A program made the position numbers and the translations under genes. The notes under the pieces are model-generated. The model was not told where the DNA came from. It saw nothing but the letters and a program-made list of their open reading frames with translations, and ran no database searches. DNA of 64,000 bases from Mycolicibacter virginiensis (lineage in GTDB: Bacteria; Actinomycetota; Actinomycetes; Mycobacteriales; Mycobacteriaceae), in contig NZ_CP092430.2 in NCBI RefSeq assembly GCF_022374935.2, positions 806,001 through 870,000 on the forward strand, given 5' to 3'. Below, in pieces: positions 52,599 to 62,173 of the stretch (position 1 is the stretch's first letter; the number at the start of each line of letters is the position of its first letter).

Positions 52599-52925
52599 CC
52601 GGCAGACGCTACGACATCACGACGACACTCGATCGCGACATCCTCAACACGGAGCGAGACCCAACGAGTAGCCGCCGGCAGGGGCCCGCGGACGCACACA
52701 GGTTTTCCAAACTGAAGGGACCACGACATGCAGCGGCGACCCGGCCCACCCTAGACGCTTGATCGGGTCGCGGCGACGGTGGGAGTGACGACGCCCGAAA
52801 CGCCCAAAATGTGTCACAGAGATGTCACAAGACCTGTACCCGATCCCGGAGGCTGACGGACAAAACGCCTGGTCAACGGCACCCACTGATATTGCCCGGC
52901 CTGGGCAAACGTGCCCGCCTGCGAA
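52599..52925. other. Gap between helicase gene and attR
   Basis: No gene seen. It should contain the helicase operon promoter. TGTCACA occurs at 52812-52818 and 52823-52829, exactly 11 bp apart, about 100 bp from attR: possible recombination or regulatory sites. Confidence 0.45.
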
Positions 52926-52968
52926 CTGAAAAGCGGAAGGTCGCCGGTTCGATCCCGGCCCTGGCCAC
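52926..52968 (+). repeat. attR: 43-bp copy of the tRNA-Phe 3' half
   Basis: Identical to 41337-41379. Sequence upstream (GCCTGCGAA) does not continue the tRNA, so this is not a second functional tRNA but the displaced attachment core at the island's right end. Confidence 0.93.
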
Positions 52969-53244
52969 TTCAGGGGCTATTTTCCCTTGGCGCTCAAGAT
53001 CACCCGACGTTTATTCGTCTTCCATGCCCGCCGCCCGATCCAGACTTCGGCCACCCGGGTGTGCCCAGTGGTGGCACCTTCGCGGGGTATCGGATCTCCT
53101 GCGCATGTGGAACGGGCGAGGTAGAACCCGTAGCCGGCCTTGGCGATCTAGACAGCAGGTCGGCCCCGCCAGGGTTCCGCAGCACGTACCAGACCATCGC
53201 TAGTCGTGACGTTGTGGGACGCGGCCAGTCTCCCGACGCAGGCT
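52969..53244. other. Gap between attR and nucleotidyltransferase gene
   Basis: No coding region supported on either strand. It marks the junction between the island and the next accessory module. Confidence 0.4.
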
Positions 53245-53282
53245 CTCCAACTATAGTTGTGTTACTCTAACTTTAGTTGGAG
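53245..53282. promoter_or_regulatory. Tandem operator boxes ahead of wHTH-MNT gene
   Basis: CAACTATAGTTG (53248-53259) is a perfect 12-bp palindrome; TAACTTTAGTTG (53268-53279) is a near copy exactly 20 bp on. The outer CTCCAACT/AGTTGGAG also pair. They abut the ribosome-binding site at 53283-53288, fitting autoregulation by the winged-helix part of the product. Confidence 0.75.
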
Positions 53283-53296
53283 AAGGGGTGCGGGTG

Positions 53297-53935
53297 ATGC
53301 AGCTGAACAAGCCGTTCGCCACGGTGACACCGACCCTGGATGGCGACGTGCTCGCCGTCCTGGCGAGTGCAGACGTCACGTTCACGATCAACCAGGTCCA
53401 GCGTGTCCTCACCACCGCGTCAGGGGAAGGTATCCGCAAGGTCCTCAACCGCCTCACCACACAGGGCGTGGTCCTGCACGACCAAATAGGTAGAACCCAC
53501 ACTTACCGACTCAACGCCGAGCACCTCGCGACCGAGCCCATCAAGGCGTTGTCCCGGCTGAATTCCACGTTCCTCAGTCGCCTCGAACAGCACCTTGCCG
53601 GGTGGGGGACGACGCTGCGGTACGCCGCGGTGTTCGGATCGGCCGCGACCGGGCGCATGAAGCTCGACAGTGACATCGACCTGATCCTGGTGCGCGGGAC
53701 TGGCTCCACCGATGACGGGGACGAAGTGTGGGAGCAGCGGTTGACCGAACTCGCCCGACTGGTCACCGCATGGACCGGCAATGACGGCCGCATCGTCGAG
53801 TACGTCGAGGATGAGTTCCACGCTGCGGCCACCGCCGGTGAGCCCCTGCTAGATGACGTGTCGAAGCAGGGCCTGACCGTCGCTGGGACACGGGCCTGGT
53901 TCAACGCGCAGCTGCGCCACGCGAAGGGGTCCTGA
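53297..53935 (+). CDS. Winged-helix nucleotidyltransferase (MNT-type)
   Basis: A 212-residue fusion. Residues 1-75 form a winged-helix DNA-binding domain (V-L-A-S-A-D-V-T-F-T-I-N-Q-V; G-I-R-K-V-L-N-R-L). Residues ~95-160 are a minimal nucleotidyltransferase with F-G-S-A-A-T-G-R and D-S-D-I-D-L, the G-S and D-x-D of the family. MNT proteins pair with HEPN proteins as toxin-antitoxin modules, in which the transferase adds AMP to the HEPN partner. ATG 53297 has AAGGGG 8 nt upstream and is preferred over GTG 53288. The DNA-binding part should bind the tandem palindromes just upstream. Confidence 0.88.
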   Translation: MQLNKPFATVTPTLDGDVLAVLASADVTFTINQVQRVLTTASGEGIRKVLNRLTTQGVVLHDQIGRTHTYRLNAEHLATEPIKALSRLNSTFLSRLEQHLAGWGTTLRYAAVFGSAATGRMKLDSDIDLILVRGTGSTDDGDEVWEQRLTELARLVTAWTGNDGRIVEYVEDEFHAAATAGEPLLDDVSKQGLTVAGTRAWFNAQLRHAKGS

Positions 53936-54321
53936 TGGCGGGGCGGCGGAACTGCGACTCCGTGGTCACCGCGGGGCGTCTGTCCAAGGCGAACGAGTTC
54001 TTCGACGCCGCGGAGCATCTCGGGAAGGAGATGCCCAACGCGGCCGGGGACCTCTACGTGGACGCGGGTATCGCCGCCTCGGACGTGATCTGCTGCGTGC
54101 GCCTCGGCGAGCACTCCAACACCGGTAACCACAGCGAGGCCGTTGCCTTGCTCAAGCAGGCAGACAGCGGATCCGAGCGGCATCTCAACACCCTGCTCAA
54201 CTTGAAGAACAAGGCTGCCTACATGCATCAGGACCTGACCGTCGCGGAGCTGAAGAAGATGAACCGTGCAGCGGAGTACCTGGTCGAGGCTGCCAAGCAA
54301 GCAGTGGCCGCTCGGGGATAG
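53935..54321 (+). CDS. HEPN-like partner protein
   Basis: A 128-residue all-helical protein translated from an ATG overlapping the nucleotidyltransferase stop (TGATG). The gene order and the pattern F-F-D-A-A-E-H-L ... A-G-I-A-A-S-D-V-I-C ... L-L-N-L-K-N-K-A-A-Y resemble SAV_6107-type HEPN proteins. The RNase motif R-x4-6-H of active HEPN toxins is not intact (K-N-K-A-A-Y-M-H has Lys for Arg), so it may be a non-catalytic partner or use a variant site. Confidence 0.78.
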   Translation: MAGRRNCDSVVTAGRLSKANEFFDAAEHLGKEMPNAAGDLYVDAGIAASDVICCVRLGEHSNTGNHSEAVALLKQADSGSERHLNTLLNLKNKAAYMHQDLTVAELKKMNRAAEYLVEAAKQAVAARG

Positions 54322-54488
54322 TTCGGGGTGGGGCTCCGGCTTTGTGGAGCGAACCCGGCTGGCCACAATCGATTCACAGGCGGAGGGCGCTGTGTGATCA
54401 GCGAGCCGGCCAGCCGGCCATCACATTCGCGTCAACCCACGCCGAGTCGAACCGGCCTCGCCGGATCAGGCCCCTAGACTGGCCCGCT

Positions 54489-55292
54489 GTGCACCCTGCC
54501 TCGACTCGACGAGCGACGGCGATCCTCATCTCCGCCGTGATCGCCTCCGCCGGGCTGCCGTCCGCCGCAGCGGTAAGTGACAAGATCCAGCTCGGCGGCG
54601 GTGCCGCGATCGTGCTCCACGACGACACGCTGTGCACGCTGACCGCGATGGGGCACGACAGCGCCGGCCGGCTGATCGGTTTCACCGCCGCGAACTGCGG
54701 TGGGCCGGGCTCGTCCGTGGTCGTCGAGGGGGCCGAAGACCACGGCGGCGTGGGCACGGTGGTGGCCGCCGACCAGGGACTGGGCTACGCGGTGATCGAG
54801 TTCGATCCGGTCAAGGTGAAGCCGATCGGCGATTACGAAGGCTTTGGGATCTTCGGCCTGGGCCCGAAAGAGCCCAATCCCGCCGCCCCAGAACCTGCAG
54901 GCGCAGAACCTGCCGCCCCGGAACCCGGCGCGGAACCCGCGGCCCCAGAGCCTGCCGCCCCAGAACCTGCCACCGAAGAACCCGCCACCCAAGAACCCGT
55001 CGCTGCGGAACCTCCGGCCCCGAAACAGGCCTGCAAGCTGGGCCGCGGCACCGGCCTCAACTGCTACGACATCGGGCCTGCCGGCGTAGACACCGCCGGT
55101 GAAGAGTGGTGGAAGCCCGGTGATGACGGGTCGCCGATCACCATCGACAACTTGCTGATCGCCATGGTCCGCGATGGAAGCTTCCCGACCGCGCCGCCGG
55201 ACCAGTCGGGCCCCGGGATCGTGATGTTCAAGGCGATCCTCGAGGACCTCAACGCCAAGGGCGGCCCGGGCGCCGGGTTCGGCCTCGGCTAA
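54489..55292 (+). CDS. Secreted trypsin-like protein, probably inactive
   Basis: A 267-residue exported protein. GTG 54489 gives a signal peptide (basic H-P-A-S-T-R-R, hydrophobic core, cleavage near S-A-A-A). The mature N-terminal part (L-C-T-L-T-A-M-G; F-T-A-A-N-C-G) resembles mycobacterial Rv1815-like serine proteases, but Asn replaces the catalytic His of A-x-H-C and no G-D-S-G-G is found. Residues ~135-185 are a low-complexity run of A/E-P repeats (P-A-A-P-E-P). A binding or scaffold role on the cell surface is more likely than proteolysis. It is the first chromosomal gene after the accessory module. Confidence 0.7.
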   Translation: MHPASTRRATAILISAVIASAGLPSAAAVSDKIQLGGGAAIVLHDDTLCTLTAMGHDSAGRLIGFTAANCGGPGSSVVVEGAEDHGGVGTVVAADQGLGYAVIEFDPVKVKPIGDYEGFGIFGLGPKEPNPAAPEPAGAEPAAPEPGAEPAAPEPAAPEPATEEPATQEPVAAEPPAPKQACKLGRGTGLNCYDIGPAGVDTAGEEWWKPGDDGSPITIDNLLIAMVRDGSFPTAPPDQSGPGIVMFKAILEDLNAKGGPGAGFGLG

Positions 55293-55295
55293 GCC

Positions 55296-55637
55296 TTAGG
55301 GCCGCAACGTCTCCGGGCAGATCTCGGCCTGCGCCGCCTGAATCTGAACGTCGGCGGCTTCGGGGCTGTAATAGAAGGTGTTGGTCAGCTGGCGCACCAG
55401 GTCACCCGGCGAGATGCCGGCACGGTAAGTCCCGGTATGGCCATACATCCGCAACTCGGCGCAGATGTAGTGCCCTGAGGTCACTTTGACGTGGTCGGCG
55501 ACCGGGATCGCCACCGGGGCGGCGTTGACCCGGGCCAGGTAGCTCGCGTCATCGGCGTGGGCGGCCGGCGCGGCGGTCAGTGCCGCGGCGGCCAGCAGGG
55601 GTGCGGCAATCCGGACGGTCACATGCATGACCTCCAT
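55296..55637 (-). CDS. DUF732 secreted protein
   Basis: A 113-residue protein with a signal peptide (V-R-I-A-A-P-L-L-A-A-A-A-L-T, cleavage after A-H-A) and the DUF732 pattern: D-D-A-S-Y-L-A-R-V, two Cys (I-C-A-E-L-R; E-I-C-P-E-T) and a heptad-like C-terminal helix (D-V-Q-I-Q-A-A-Q-A). DUF732 proteins are small exported mycobacterial proteins of unknown function. ATG 55628 is an equally possible start. It converges on the protease-like gene with 3 bp between the stops. Confidence 0.82.
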   Translation of the reverse strand: MEVMHVTVRIAAPLLAAAALTAAPAAHADDASYLARVNAAPVAIPVADHVKVTSGHYICAELRMYGHTGTYRAGISPGDLVRQLTNTFYYSPEAADVQIQAAQAEICPETLRP

Positions 55638-55722
55638 CGTGCCACCGCGAACCGGCGAGGGGGCGACTCTCGGGCGGCCCAAATCCCCACGCATCACCGC
55701 CCGCCTGGTTAGGGTGCCTGCC

Positions 55723-56166
55723 ATGGCAGTCAAGGATTCCCGCGAGGTGGTTATCGAAGCGAGCGCGGAGGAGATCTTCGAAGTCCTCGCCGACGTCGAG
55801 TCTGTTCCGTCCTGGTCACCGCAGTACCAGAGTGCTGAGGTGCTCGACACGTACGACGACGGTCGTCCGCGTCGGGTGCGGATGAAGATCAAGGCGGCCG
55901 GCCTCACCGACGAGCAGGTCGTCGAATACAGCTGGACTGACAACAGCGTCGGCTGGACCCTGGTGTCGGCCGGTCAGCTCAAGGCGCAGGACGCCAAGTA
56001 CACGTTGACCCCGCAGGGTGACAAAACCAAGGTGCGGTTCGACATGGACGTCGACCCGTCGATCCCGATCCCGGGGTTCCTGCTCAAGAGCACGCTCAAG
56101 GGCGGCATGAAGACCGCCACCGACGGCCTGCGCGACCAGGTGCTCAAGATCAAGAAGAGTCGCTGA
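55723..56166 (+). CDS. SRPBCC-fold (START-like) protein
   Basis: A 147-residue member of the polyketide-cyclase/START-like SRPBCC superfamily: D-S-R-E-V-V-I-E-A-S-A-E-E-I-F-E-V-L-A-D-V-E, W-S-P-Q-Y, and a C-terminal amphipathic helix ending K-I-K-K-S. These proteins bind hydrophobic ligands in a helix-grip cavity. From memory it corresponds to Rv0856; a paralogue follows after 55 bp. Ligand unknown. ATG 55723 is chosen since the longer frame overlaps the DUF732 promoter. Confidence 0.9.
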   Translation: MAVKDSREVVIEASAEEIFEVLADVESVPSWSPQYQSAEVLDTYDDGRPRRVRMKIKAAGLTDEQVVEYSWTDNSVGWTLVSAGQLKAQDAKYTLTPQGDKTKVRFDMDVDPSIPIPGFLLKSTLKGGMKTATDGLRDQVLKIKKSR

Positions 56167-56221
56167 CACCACCTGCGATGAAATCCCGCAGCCAGGAGGG
56201 CTCGGCGTTAGGCTCGATCTA

Positions 56222-56674
56222 GTGGCTGTTCGAGCATCGCGGGAAATTGTGATTGACGCGCCGCCGGAGAAAATCCTCGACGCGCTCGCTGATGTGTCCG
56301 AGTTGGCTTCGTGGTCGCCGGTGCACAAGCGGATCGAAGTCCTCGACAAGTACGAGGACGGCCGTCCCCATCACGTGCTGGCCACCATCAAGATTCTGGG
56401 TTTGGTGGACAAGGAGATCCTGGAATACCACTGGGGTCCGGACTGGATGGTCTGGGATGCCAAGGCAACAGCCCAGCAGCGCGCCCAGCACGTCGAGTAC
56501 ACCCTGACTCGTGAAGGCCCCGACAGCACGAGGGTGCGCTTCGATATCACGGTCGAGCCGTCCGGGCCGATCCCGGAGTTCATCGTGCGGCGCGCCAGCA
56601 AGCTGGTGCTGAGCATCGCCACCGAACGGCTGCGTCAGCAAATCATGGGAGACGACGCCACTACCGAGCAGTAG
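56222..56674 (+). CDS. SRPBCC-fold (START-like) protein
   Basis: A 150-residue paralogue of the preceding protein (R-A-S-R-E-I-V-I-D-A-P-P-E-K-I-L-D-A-L-A-D-V-S; W-S-P-V-H-K; D-K-Y-E-D-G-R-P), corresponding to Rv0857 from memory. GTG 56222 aligns its N-terminus with that of the neighbour. Tandem duplication is evident. Its end overlaps by 14 bp the end of the convergent dapC gene. Confidence 0.9.
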   Translation: MAVRASREIVIDAPPEKILDALADVSELASWSPVHKRIEVLDKYEDGRPHHVLATIKILGLVDKEILEYHWGPDWMVWDAKATAQQRAQHVEYTLTREGPDSTRVRFDITVEPSGPIPEFIVRRASKLVLSIATERLRQQIMGDDATTEQ

Positions 56675-57863
56675 CGGGCCCGTCGCGCAGCGTCTCCAGC
56701 CGCCGGATCGCCTCGTCGATGGTGTCCTCACGTTTGACGAAGGTGAACCGCACCAAGTGATTCCAGACATCGGGGGCCGTGGCTTCCGAACCGGACACAC
56801 AGAACGCCGACAGCGGGATAGCGGCCACCCCGGCCCGATGTGGCAGCTCGGCGCAGAACGCCGTGCTGTCGTCGTAGCCCAGGGGGCGGGGATCGGCGCA
56901 CAGGAAATAGGTGCCGAAGCTGTCGTGCACTTCGAATCCGATGCCCCGCAAGCCGGCGGTCAACCGGTCGCGGCGGGCCTGCATGGTCGCGCGCAACGCC
57001 GCCACCCAGGCGTCCTCGGTGTTGAGCGCCAGCGCCACCGCCGGCTGAAACGGCGCACCGCCGACATAGCTCAGGTACTGCTTGGCGGCCCGCACTCCGG
57101 CCAAAAGCTCCGCCGGTCCGCACGCCCACCCGATCTTCCAGCCGGTGCAGTTGAACATCTTCGCCGCGCTGGAGATGGTGATGGTGCGCTCCGCCATCCC
57201 CTCGAAGGCGGCCAACGGGCGGTGGGTCCGTTCGGCGAAGACCAGGTGCTCATAGACCTCGTCGGAGATCACCAGCAGATCGGCCTGCACCGCGATGCGC
57301 GCGATCTCGGCCAATTCGGACTCGGTGAACACGGTGCCGGTCGGATTGTGCGGTGAGTTGACGATCAGCGCCCGGGTCGCGGGGGTGATGGCGCGCCGCA
57401 ATGCGTCGGCATCCAAGGCGAATCCGCGCCCGTCGGGCACCAGCGACACACTGACCCGTCGTGCCCCGGCCATGGCGACCACCGGTGAATAGGAGTCGTA
57501 GAACGGTTCGAGCAGCACCACATCGGAACCGGGCTCCACCAGCCCGAGCACCGCGGCGGCGATGGCCTCGGTAGCCCCTACTGTCACCAGGACTTCGGTG
57601 TCGGGGTCGTAGTCGATCCCGTACTTGCGGGCGCGCTGCCCGGCGATGGCTTCACGCAGGGCGGGGATGCCGGGCCCGGGCGGGTATTGGTTGACGCCGT
57701 CGGTGATCGCGGACCGCGCGGCCTCGAGCATCGCGGGCGGTCCGTCCTCGTCGGGGAAGCCCTGGCCGAGGTTGACCGCGCCGATCCGTGCGGCCAGCGC
57801 CGACATCTCAGCGAAGATCGTGGTGGCATAGGGCTCCAGTCGTGAGACCATCCGCGCCGTCAT
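56661..57863 (-). CDS. dapC: PLP aminotransferase, probable N-succinyldiaminopimelate aminotransferase
   Basis: A 400-residue class I/II aminotransferase: N-L-G-Q-G-F-P-D, N-S-P-H-N-P-T-G-T-V, S-D-E-V-Y-E-H-L and the PLP-binding Lys in S-S-A-A-K-M-F-N-C-T-G-W-K. Position and sequence match Rv0858c (dapC), which forms N-succinyl-LL-diaminopimelate in the lysine/peptidoglycan pathway. Other members of this family (kynurenine- or methionine-type aminotransferases) look similar, so the exact substrate rests on synteny. ATG 57863 is preferred to the longer frame. Confidence 0.9.
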   Translation of the reverse strand: MTARMVSRLEPYATTIFAEMSALAARIGAVNLGQGFPDEDGPPAMLEAARSAITDGVNQYPPGPGIPALREAIAGQRARKYGIDYDPDTEVLVTVGATEAIAAAVLGLVEPGSDVVLLEPFYDSYSPVVAMAGARRVSVSLVPDGRGFALDADALRRAITPATRALIVNSPHNPTGTVFTESELAEIARIAVQADLLVISDEVYEHLVFAERTHRPLAAFEGMAERTITISSAAKMFNCTGWKIGWACGPAELLAGVRAAKQYLSYVGGAPFQPAVALALNTEDAWVAALRATMQARRDRLTAGLRGIGFEVHDSFGTYFLCADPRPLGYDDSTAFCAELPHRAGVAAIPLSAFCVSGSEATAPDVWNHLVRFTFVKREDTIDEAIRRLETLRDGPATAR

Positions 57864-58040
57864 GAGACCCGAGCCTAAAGCGCAGGCGAGGAGCCCGAAG
57901 GAGCGGCCGGAAGCAGGCCTCCAGATGGACCAACCATCCGGTTGATAGGCCACCCTGTTAGGCTGGGAATTCGGGGACTACGCTCCGACCAAGACGCAGT
58001 CGATCCGCATCGAATACCAAATACTGAAGAGGAATCGCCC

Positions 58041-59252
<1,212 letters not shown>

Positions 59253-59267
59253 GAGGGTTTGTAAAAA

Positions 59268-61400
59268 ATGGCAGAGAACACCATCAAGTGGGACAAGGAC
59301 GCCGACGGCATCGTCACGCTGACCCTGGATGACCCGACCGGGTCGGCCAACGTCATGAATGACCATTACCGCGAGTCCATGCACAACGCGGTGCAGCGCC
59401 TGATCGAGGAGAAGGATTCGGTCACCGGTGTAGTCGTCACCAGCGCGAAGAAGACCTTCTTCGCCGGCGGTGACCTCAAGGCGATGATCCACGTCGGTCC
59501 GGCCGACGCCCAGGCCGTCTTCGACCAGTGCGAGGGTATCAAGGCCGACCTGCGCGCCCTGGAGACCCTCGGCAAGCCGGTCGTGGCCGCCATCAACGGC
59601 GCCGCCCTCGGCGGTGGCCTGGAGATCGCGCTTGCGTGTCACCACCGGATCGCGGCCGACGCCAAGGGCAGCCAGCTCGGCCTGCCCGAGGTCACCCTGG
59701 GCCTGCTGCCCGGCGGCGGCGGTGTCGCCCGCACGGTGCGCATGCTGGGCATCCAGAACGCCTTCATGAACGTGCTGGCCCAAGGCACCCGCTTCAAGCC
59801 GGCCAAGGCCAAGGAGATCGGCCTGGTCGACGAGGTGCTGCCCACCGTTGAGGAGCTGGTGCCCGCCGCCAAGGCGTGGATTAAGGCCAACCCCGACGCC
59901 GGAGTGCAGCCGTGGGATGCCAAGGGCTACAAGATGCCTGGCGGCACCCCGGCCACCCCGGCCCTGGCGGCCATCCTGCCGTCGTTCCCGGCCCTGCTGC
60001 GCAAGCAGGTCAAGGGAGCCAACATGCCCGCGCCGCGCGCCATCCTGGCGGCCGCGATCGAGGGCGCGCAGGTGGACTTCGACACCGCCAGCCGCATCGA
60101 GACCCGCTACTTCATCTCGCTGGTCACCGGCAACGTCGCCAAGAACATGATCCAGGCGTTCTTCTTCGACCTGCAGCACATCAACGGCGGCGGCAGCCGG
60201 CCCGAGGGCATCGCGCAGACCCCGATCCGCAAGATCGGTGTGCTCGGTGCCGGGATGATGGGCGCCGGCATCGCCTACGTGTCGGCCAAGGCGGGCTACG
60301 ACGTGGTGCTCAAGGACGTCTCCCTCGAGGCGGCCCAGCGCGGCAAGGGCTACTCGGAGAAGCTGGAAGCCAAGGCTCTCGAGCGAGGTCGCACCACCGC
60401 TGAGAAGTCGCAGGCGCTGCTGGACAAGATCACCCCGACCGCCGACCCGCAGGACCTGGCCGGCGTCGACTTCGTGATCGAGGCCGTGTTCGAGAGCCAG
60501 GACCTCAAGCACAAGGTCTTCCAGGAGATCGAGGACATCGTCGAGCCCAACGCACTGCTGGGATCGAACACCTCCACGCTGCCGATCACCGGTCTGGCCA
60601 CCGGCGTGAAGCGCCAGGAGGACTTCATCGGAATCCACTTCTTCTCGCCGGTTGACAAGATGCCGCTGGTGGAGATCATCAAGGGCGAGAAGACCTCCGA
60701 CGAGGCGCTGGCCCGGGTGTTCGACTACGTGCTGGCCATCAAGAAGACCCCGATCGTGGTCAACGACAGCCGCGGCTTCTACACCTCGCGGGTGATCGGC
60801 ACCTTCGTCAACGAGGCACTGATGATGCTCGGCGAGGGCGTGGAGCCGGCCAGCATCGAGCAGGCCGGTCTGCAGGCCGGCTACCCGGCGGCTCCGCTGC
60901 AGCTCTGCGACGAGCTCAACCTGGAGCTGATGCAGAAGATCGCCATCGCCACCCGCGAGGGTGTCGAGGCGGCCGGTGGCACGCTGGCCAAGCAGCGGAA
61001 CGAAGAGGTCGTCGACAAGATGATCGAAATCGGTCGTCCGTCGCGCCTGAAGGGTGCCGGCTTCTACGAGTATGTCGACGGCAAGCGCACCGGTCTGTGG
61101 TCGGGCCTGCGGGAGACGTTCAACTCGGGCAGCTCCACTCCGCCGCTGCAGGACATGATCGACCGGATGCTCTTCGCCGAGGTGCTGGAAACCCAGAAGT
61201 GCTTTGACGAGGGCGTGCTGACCTCGACCGCCGACGCCAACATCGGCGCGATCATGGGCATCGGGTTCCCGGCGTGGACCGGTGGCACCGCGCAGTTCAT
61301 CACCGGCTACCCCGGCGGCAAGGCCGCCTTCGTGGCCCGAGCCAAGGAACTGGCCGCCACCTACGGCGACCGGTTCAACCCGCCGGCATCGCTGCTGTAA
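59268..61400 (+). CDS. fadB: FadB, trifunctional enzyme alpha subunit (enoyl-CoA hydratase / 3-hydroxyacyl-CoA dehydrogenase)
   Basis: A 710-residue two-enzyme protein. The N-terminal crotonase domain (~1-190: [35 protein letters not shown]) has both catalytic Glu. The NAD-binding domain starts at about 322 ([12 protein letters not shown]), followed by two helical dehydrogenase domains with H-F-F-S-P-V. With FadA it makes the membrane-associated or soluble beta-oxidation complex. Length agrees with mycobacterial FadB. A strong hairpin 16 bp after the stop ends the fadAB operon. Confidence 0.97.
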   Translation: MAENTIKWDKDADGIVTLTLDDPTGSANVMNDHYRESMHNAVQRLIEEKDSVTGVVVTSAKKTFFAGGDLKAMIHVGPADAQAVFDQCEGIKADLRALETLGKPVVAAINGAALGGGLEIALACHHRIAADAKGSQLGLPEVTLGLLPGGGGVARTVRMLGIQNAFMNVLAQGTRFKPAKAKEIGLVDEVLPTVEELVPAAKAWIKANPDAGVQPWDAKGYKMPGGTPATPALAAILPSFPALLRKQVKGANMPAPRAILAAAIEGAQVDFDTASRIETRYFISLVTGNVAKNMIQAFFFDLQHINGGGSRPEGIAQTPIRKIGVLGAGMMGAGIAYVSAKAGYDVVLKDVSLEAAQRGKGYSEKLEAKALERGRTTAEKSQALLDKITPTADPQDLAGVDFVIEAVFESQDLKHKVFQEIEDIVEPNALLGSNTSTLPITGLATGVKRQEDFIGIHFFSPVDKMPLVEIIKGEKTSDEALARVFDYVLAIKKTPIVVNDSRGFYTSRVIGTFVNEALMMLGEGVEPASIEQAGLQAGYPAAPLQLCDELNLELMQKIAIATREGVEAAGGTLAKQRNEEVVDKMIEIGRPSRLKGAGFYEYVDGKRTGLWSGLRETFNSGSSTPPLQDMIDRMLFAEVLETQKCFDEGVLTSTADANIGAIMGIGFPAWTGGTAQFITGYPGGKAAFVARAKELAATYGDRFNPPASLL

Positions 61401-61415
61401 TCAGGTGACAACGTG

Positions 61416-61449
61416 GAATCCCCCGGAACCCCGCGGTTTCGGGGGATTC
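61416..61449 (+). terminator. Strong intrinsic-type terminator after fadB
   Basis: GAATCCCCCGGAACC pairs with GGTTTCGGGGGATTC: 15 bp with one G-T pair and a CCGC tetraloop, followed by TCTGCGTTTTC. It lies 16 bp after the fadB stop. Confidence 0.85.
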
Positions 61450-61469
61450 TGCGTTTTCTCGACCGCCAG

Positions 61470-61697
61470 GTGAGCGTCGGGGCGCTGATCGAGGCGGCGC
61501 TGTGGCTTGGCCTGGTCTATGTGATCGCCGGCGTGGTGTGGCTGTTCTTGCACCCCGACGGCGTCGAACGGCTCCAAGCGCAGGCCGAGCGGCAATACGG
61601 CATACCACCGTCGAGCGTCTACGAGGTGGCGACGGTGACCTCGGTGGCCCTGTGGCCGGTGATGCTGCTGCTGCCGGCCGACGTCTGCGTGCGCTGA
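61470..61697 (+). CDS. Small membrane protein
   Basis: A 75-residue protein with one clear N-terminal membrane helix (L-W-L-G-L-V-Y-V-I-A-G-V-V-W-L-F-L), a short charged loop (V-E-R-L-Q-A-Q-A-E-R-Q) and a second hydrophobic C-terminal segment. Function unknown. An in-frame GTG at 61413 would place the fadB terminator hairpin inside the coding region, so GTG 61470 is preferred, although its ribosome-binding site is weak. The next gene is convergent, 16 bp away. Confidence 0.6.
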   Translation: MSVGALIEAALWLGLVYVIAGVVWLFLHPDGVERLQAQAERQYGIPPSSVYEVATVTSVALWPVMLLLPADVCVR

Positions 61698-61713
61698 GCC
61701 GAACGCTGGGGGC

Positions 61714-62139
61714 TTAGATCGCCCCCAGGTCTGCTGAAATCCAGTGCTGGGGACGCAGATAGATGACCACCTGCTCGCCCAGTTCGGCCAGCGCGTATTC
61801 GAGGAACTTCTCGGCCCGTTCCGGTGGCAGGTAGCGGTGGGCCAGTTCGGCGTGCAGCTCGTCGCTGCCGGGCTCGATGCGGCTGACGATGCCGTCGACG
61901 GCGACGTAGCGCAGCGTCGGCTCGGTGCGTTCCACCATCAGCGAGAAGCTTCCAGCGGCCTCGATGAGCTTCGTCTTGCGCGACCCGGCGCCGGTCAACA
62001 CCCAGGGTTCGCCGCCGGGAGCGTACTGGTACCAGATCGGCACCGTCAGGGGGCCGCGCCCGGCACCGGCGTTCACCGACAGCGCGGCGATGTGCGGCTC
62101 GGCCAGAAATTGCTCGCGTTCGTCCTTGGACAGGCCCAT
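61714..62139 (-). CDS. Pyridoxamine 5'-phosphate oxidase-fold (FDOR-like) protein
   Basis: A 141-residue split-barrel flavin/F420-binding protein: F-L-A-E-P-H-I-A-A-L-S-V at the start, G-P-L-T-V-P-I-W-Y-Q-Y, K-T-K-L-I-E-A and Y-V-A-V-D-G-I-V-S-R-I-E. Mycobacterial members of this group use F420, FMN or haem for redox work or ligand binding; which one applies here is not visible. It is a single gene between the small membrane protein and the XPB helicase. Confidence 0.85.
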   Translation of the reverse strand: MGLSKDEREQFLAEPHIAALSVNAGAGRGPLTVPIWYQYAPGGEPWVLTGAGSRKTKLIEAAGSFSLMVERTEPTLRYVAVDGIVSRIEPGSDELHAELAHRYLPPERAEKFLEYALAELGEQVVIYLRPQHWISADLGAI

Positions 62140-62173
62140 GTTGCGAGGCTAGCCGCGATCGGCGTGGGTTGCC

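Larger units (their letters stand above)
41337..52968. mobile_element. tRNA-Phe-integrated genomic island, no visible integrase
   Basis: An 11.6-kb segment bounded by the 43-bp attL/attR repeat. Its gene content (DUF3883 protein, HNH-helicase operon, toxin-like pair, kinase, DUF726-like hydrolase, a decayed gene) differs in kind from the flanking core genes. No integrase, excisionase, replication or structural phage gene is recognisable, so it is either a decayed island or a non-autonomous one mobilised in trans. Confidence 0.85.

Noticed and set aside
52926..52968. A second tRNA-Phe gene
   Set aside because: Only the 3' half matches; the 5' acceptor and D-arm sequences are absent upstream, so it is the attR duplicate.
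53935..54321. Calling the HEPN-like protein an active RNase toxin
   Set aside because: The R-x4-6-H motif has Lys in place of Arg, so activity cannot be assumed from sequence.
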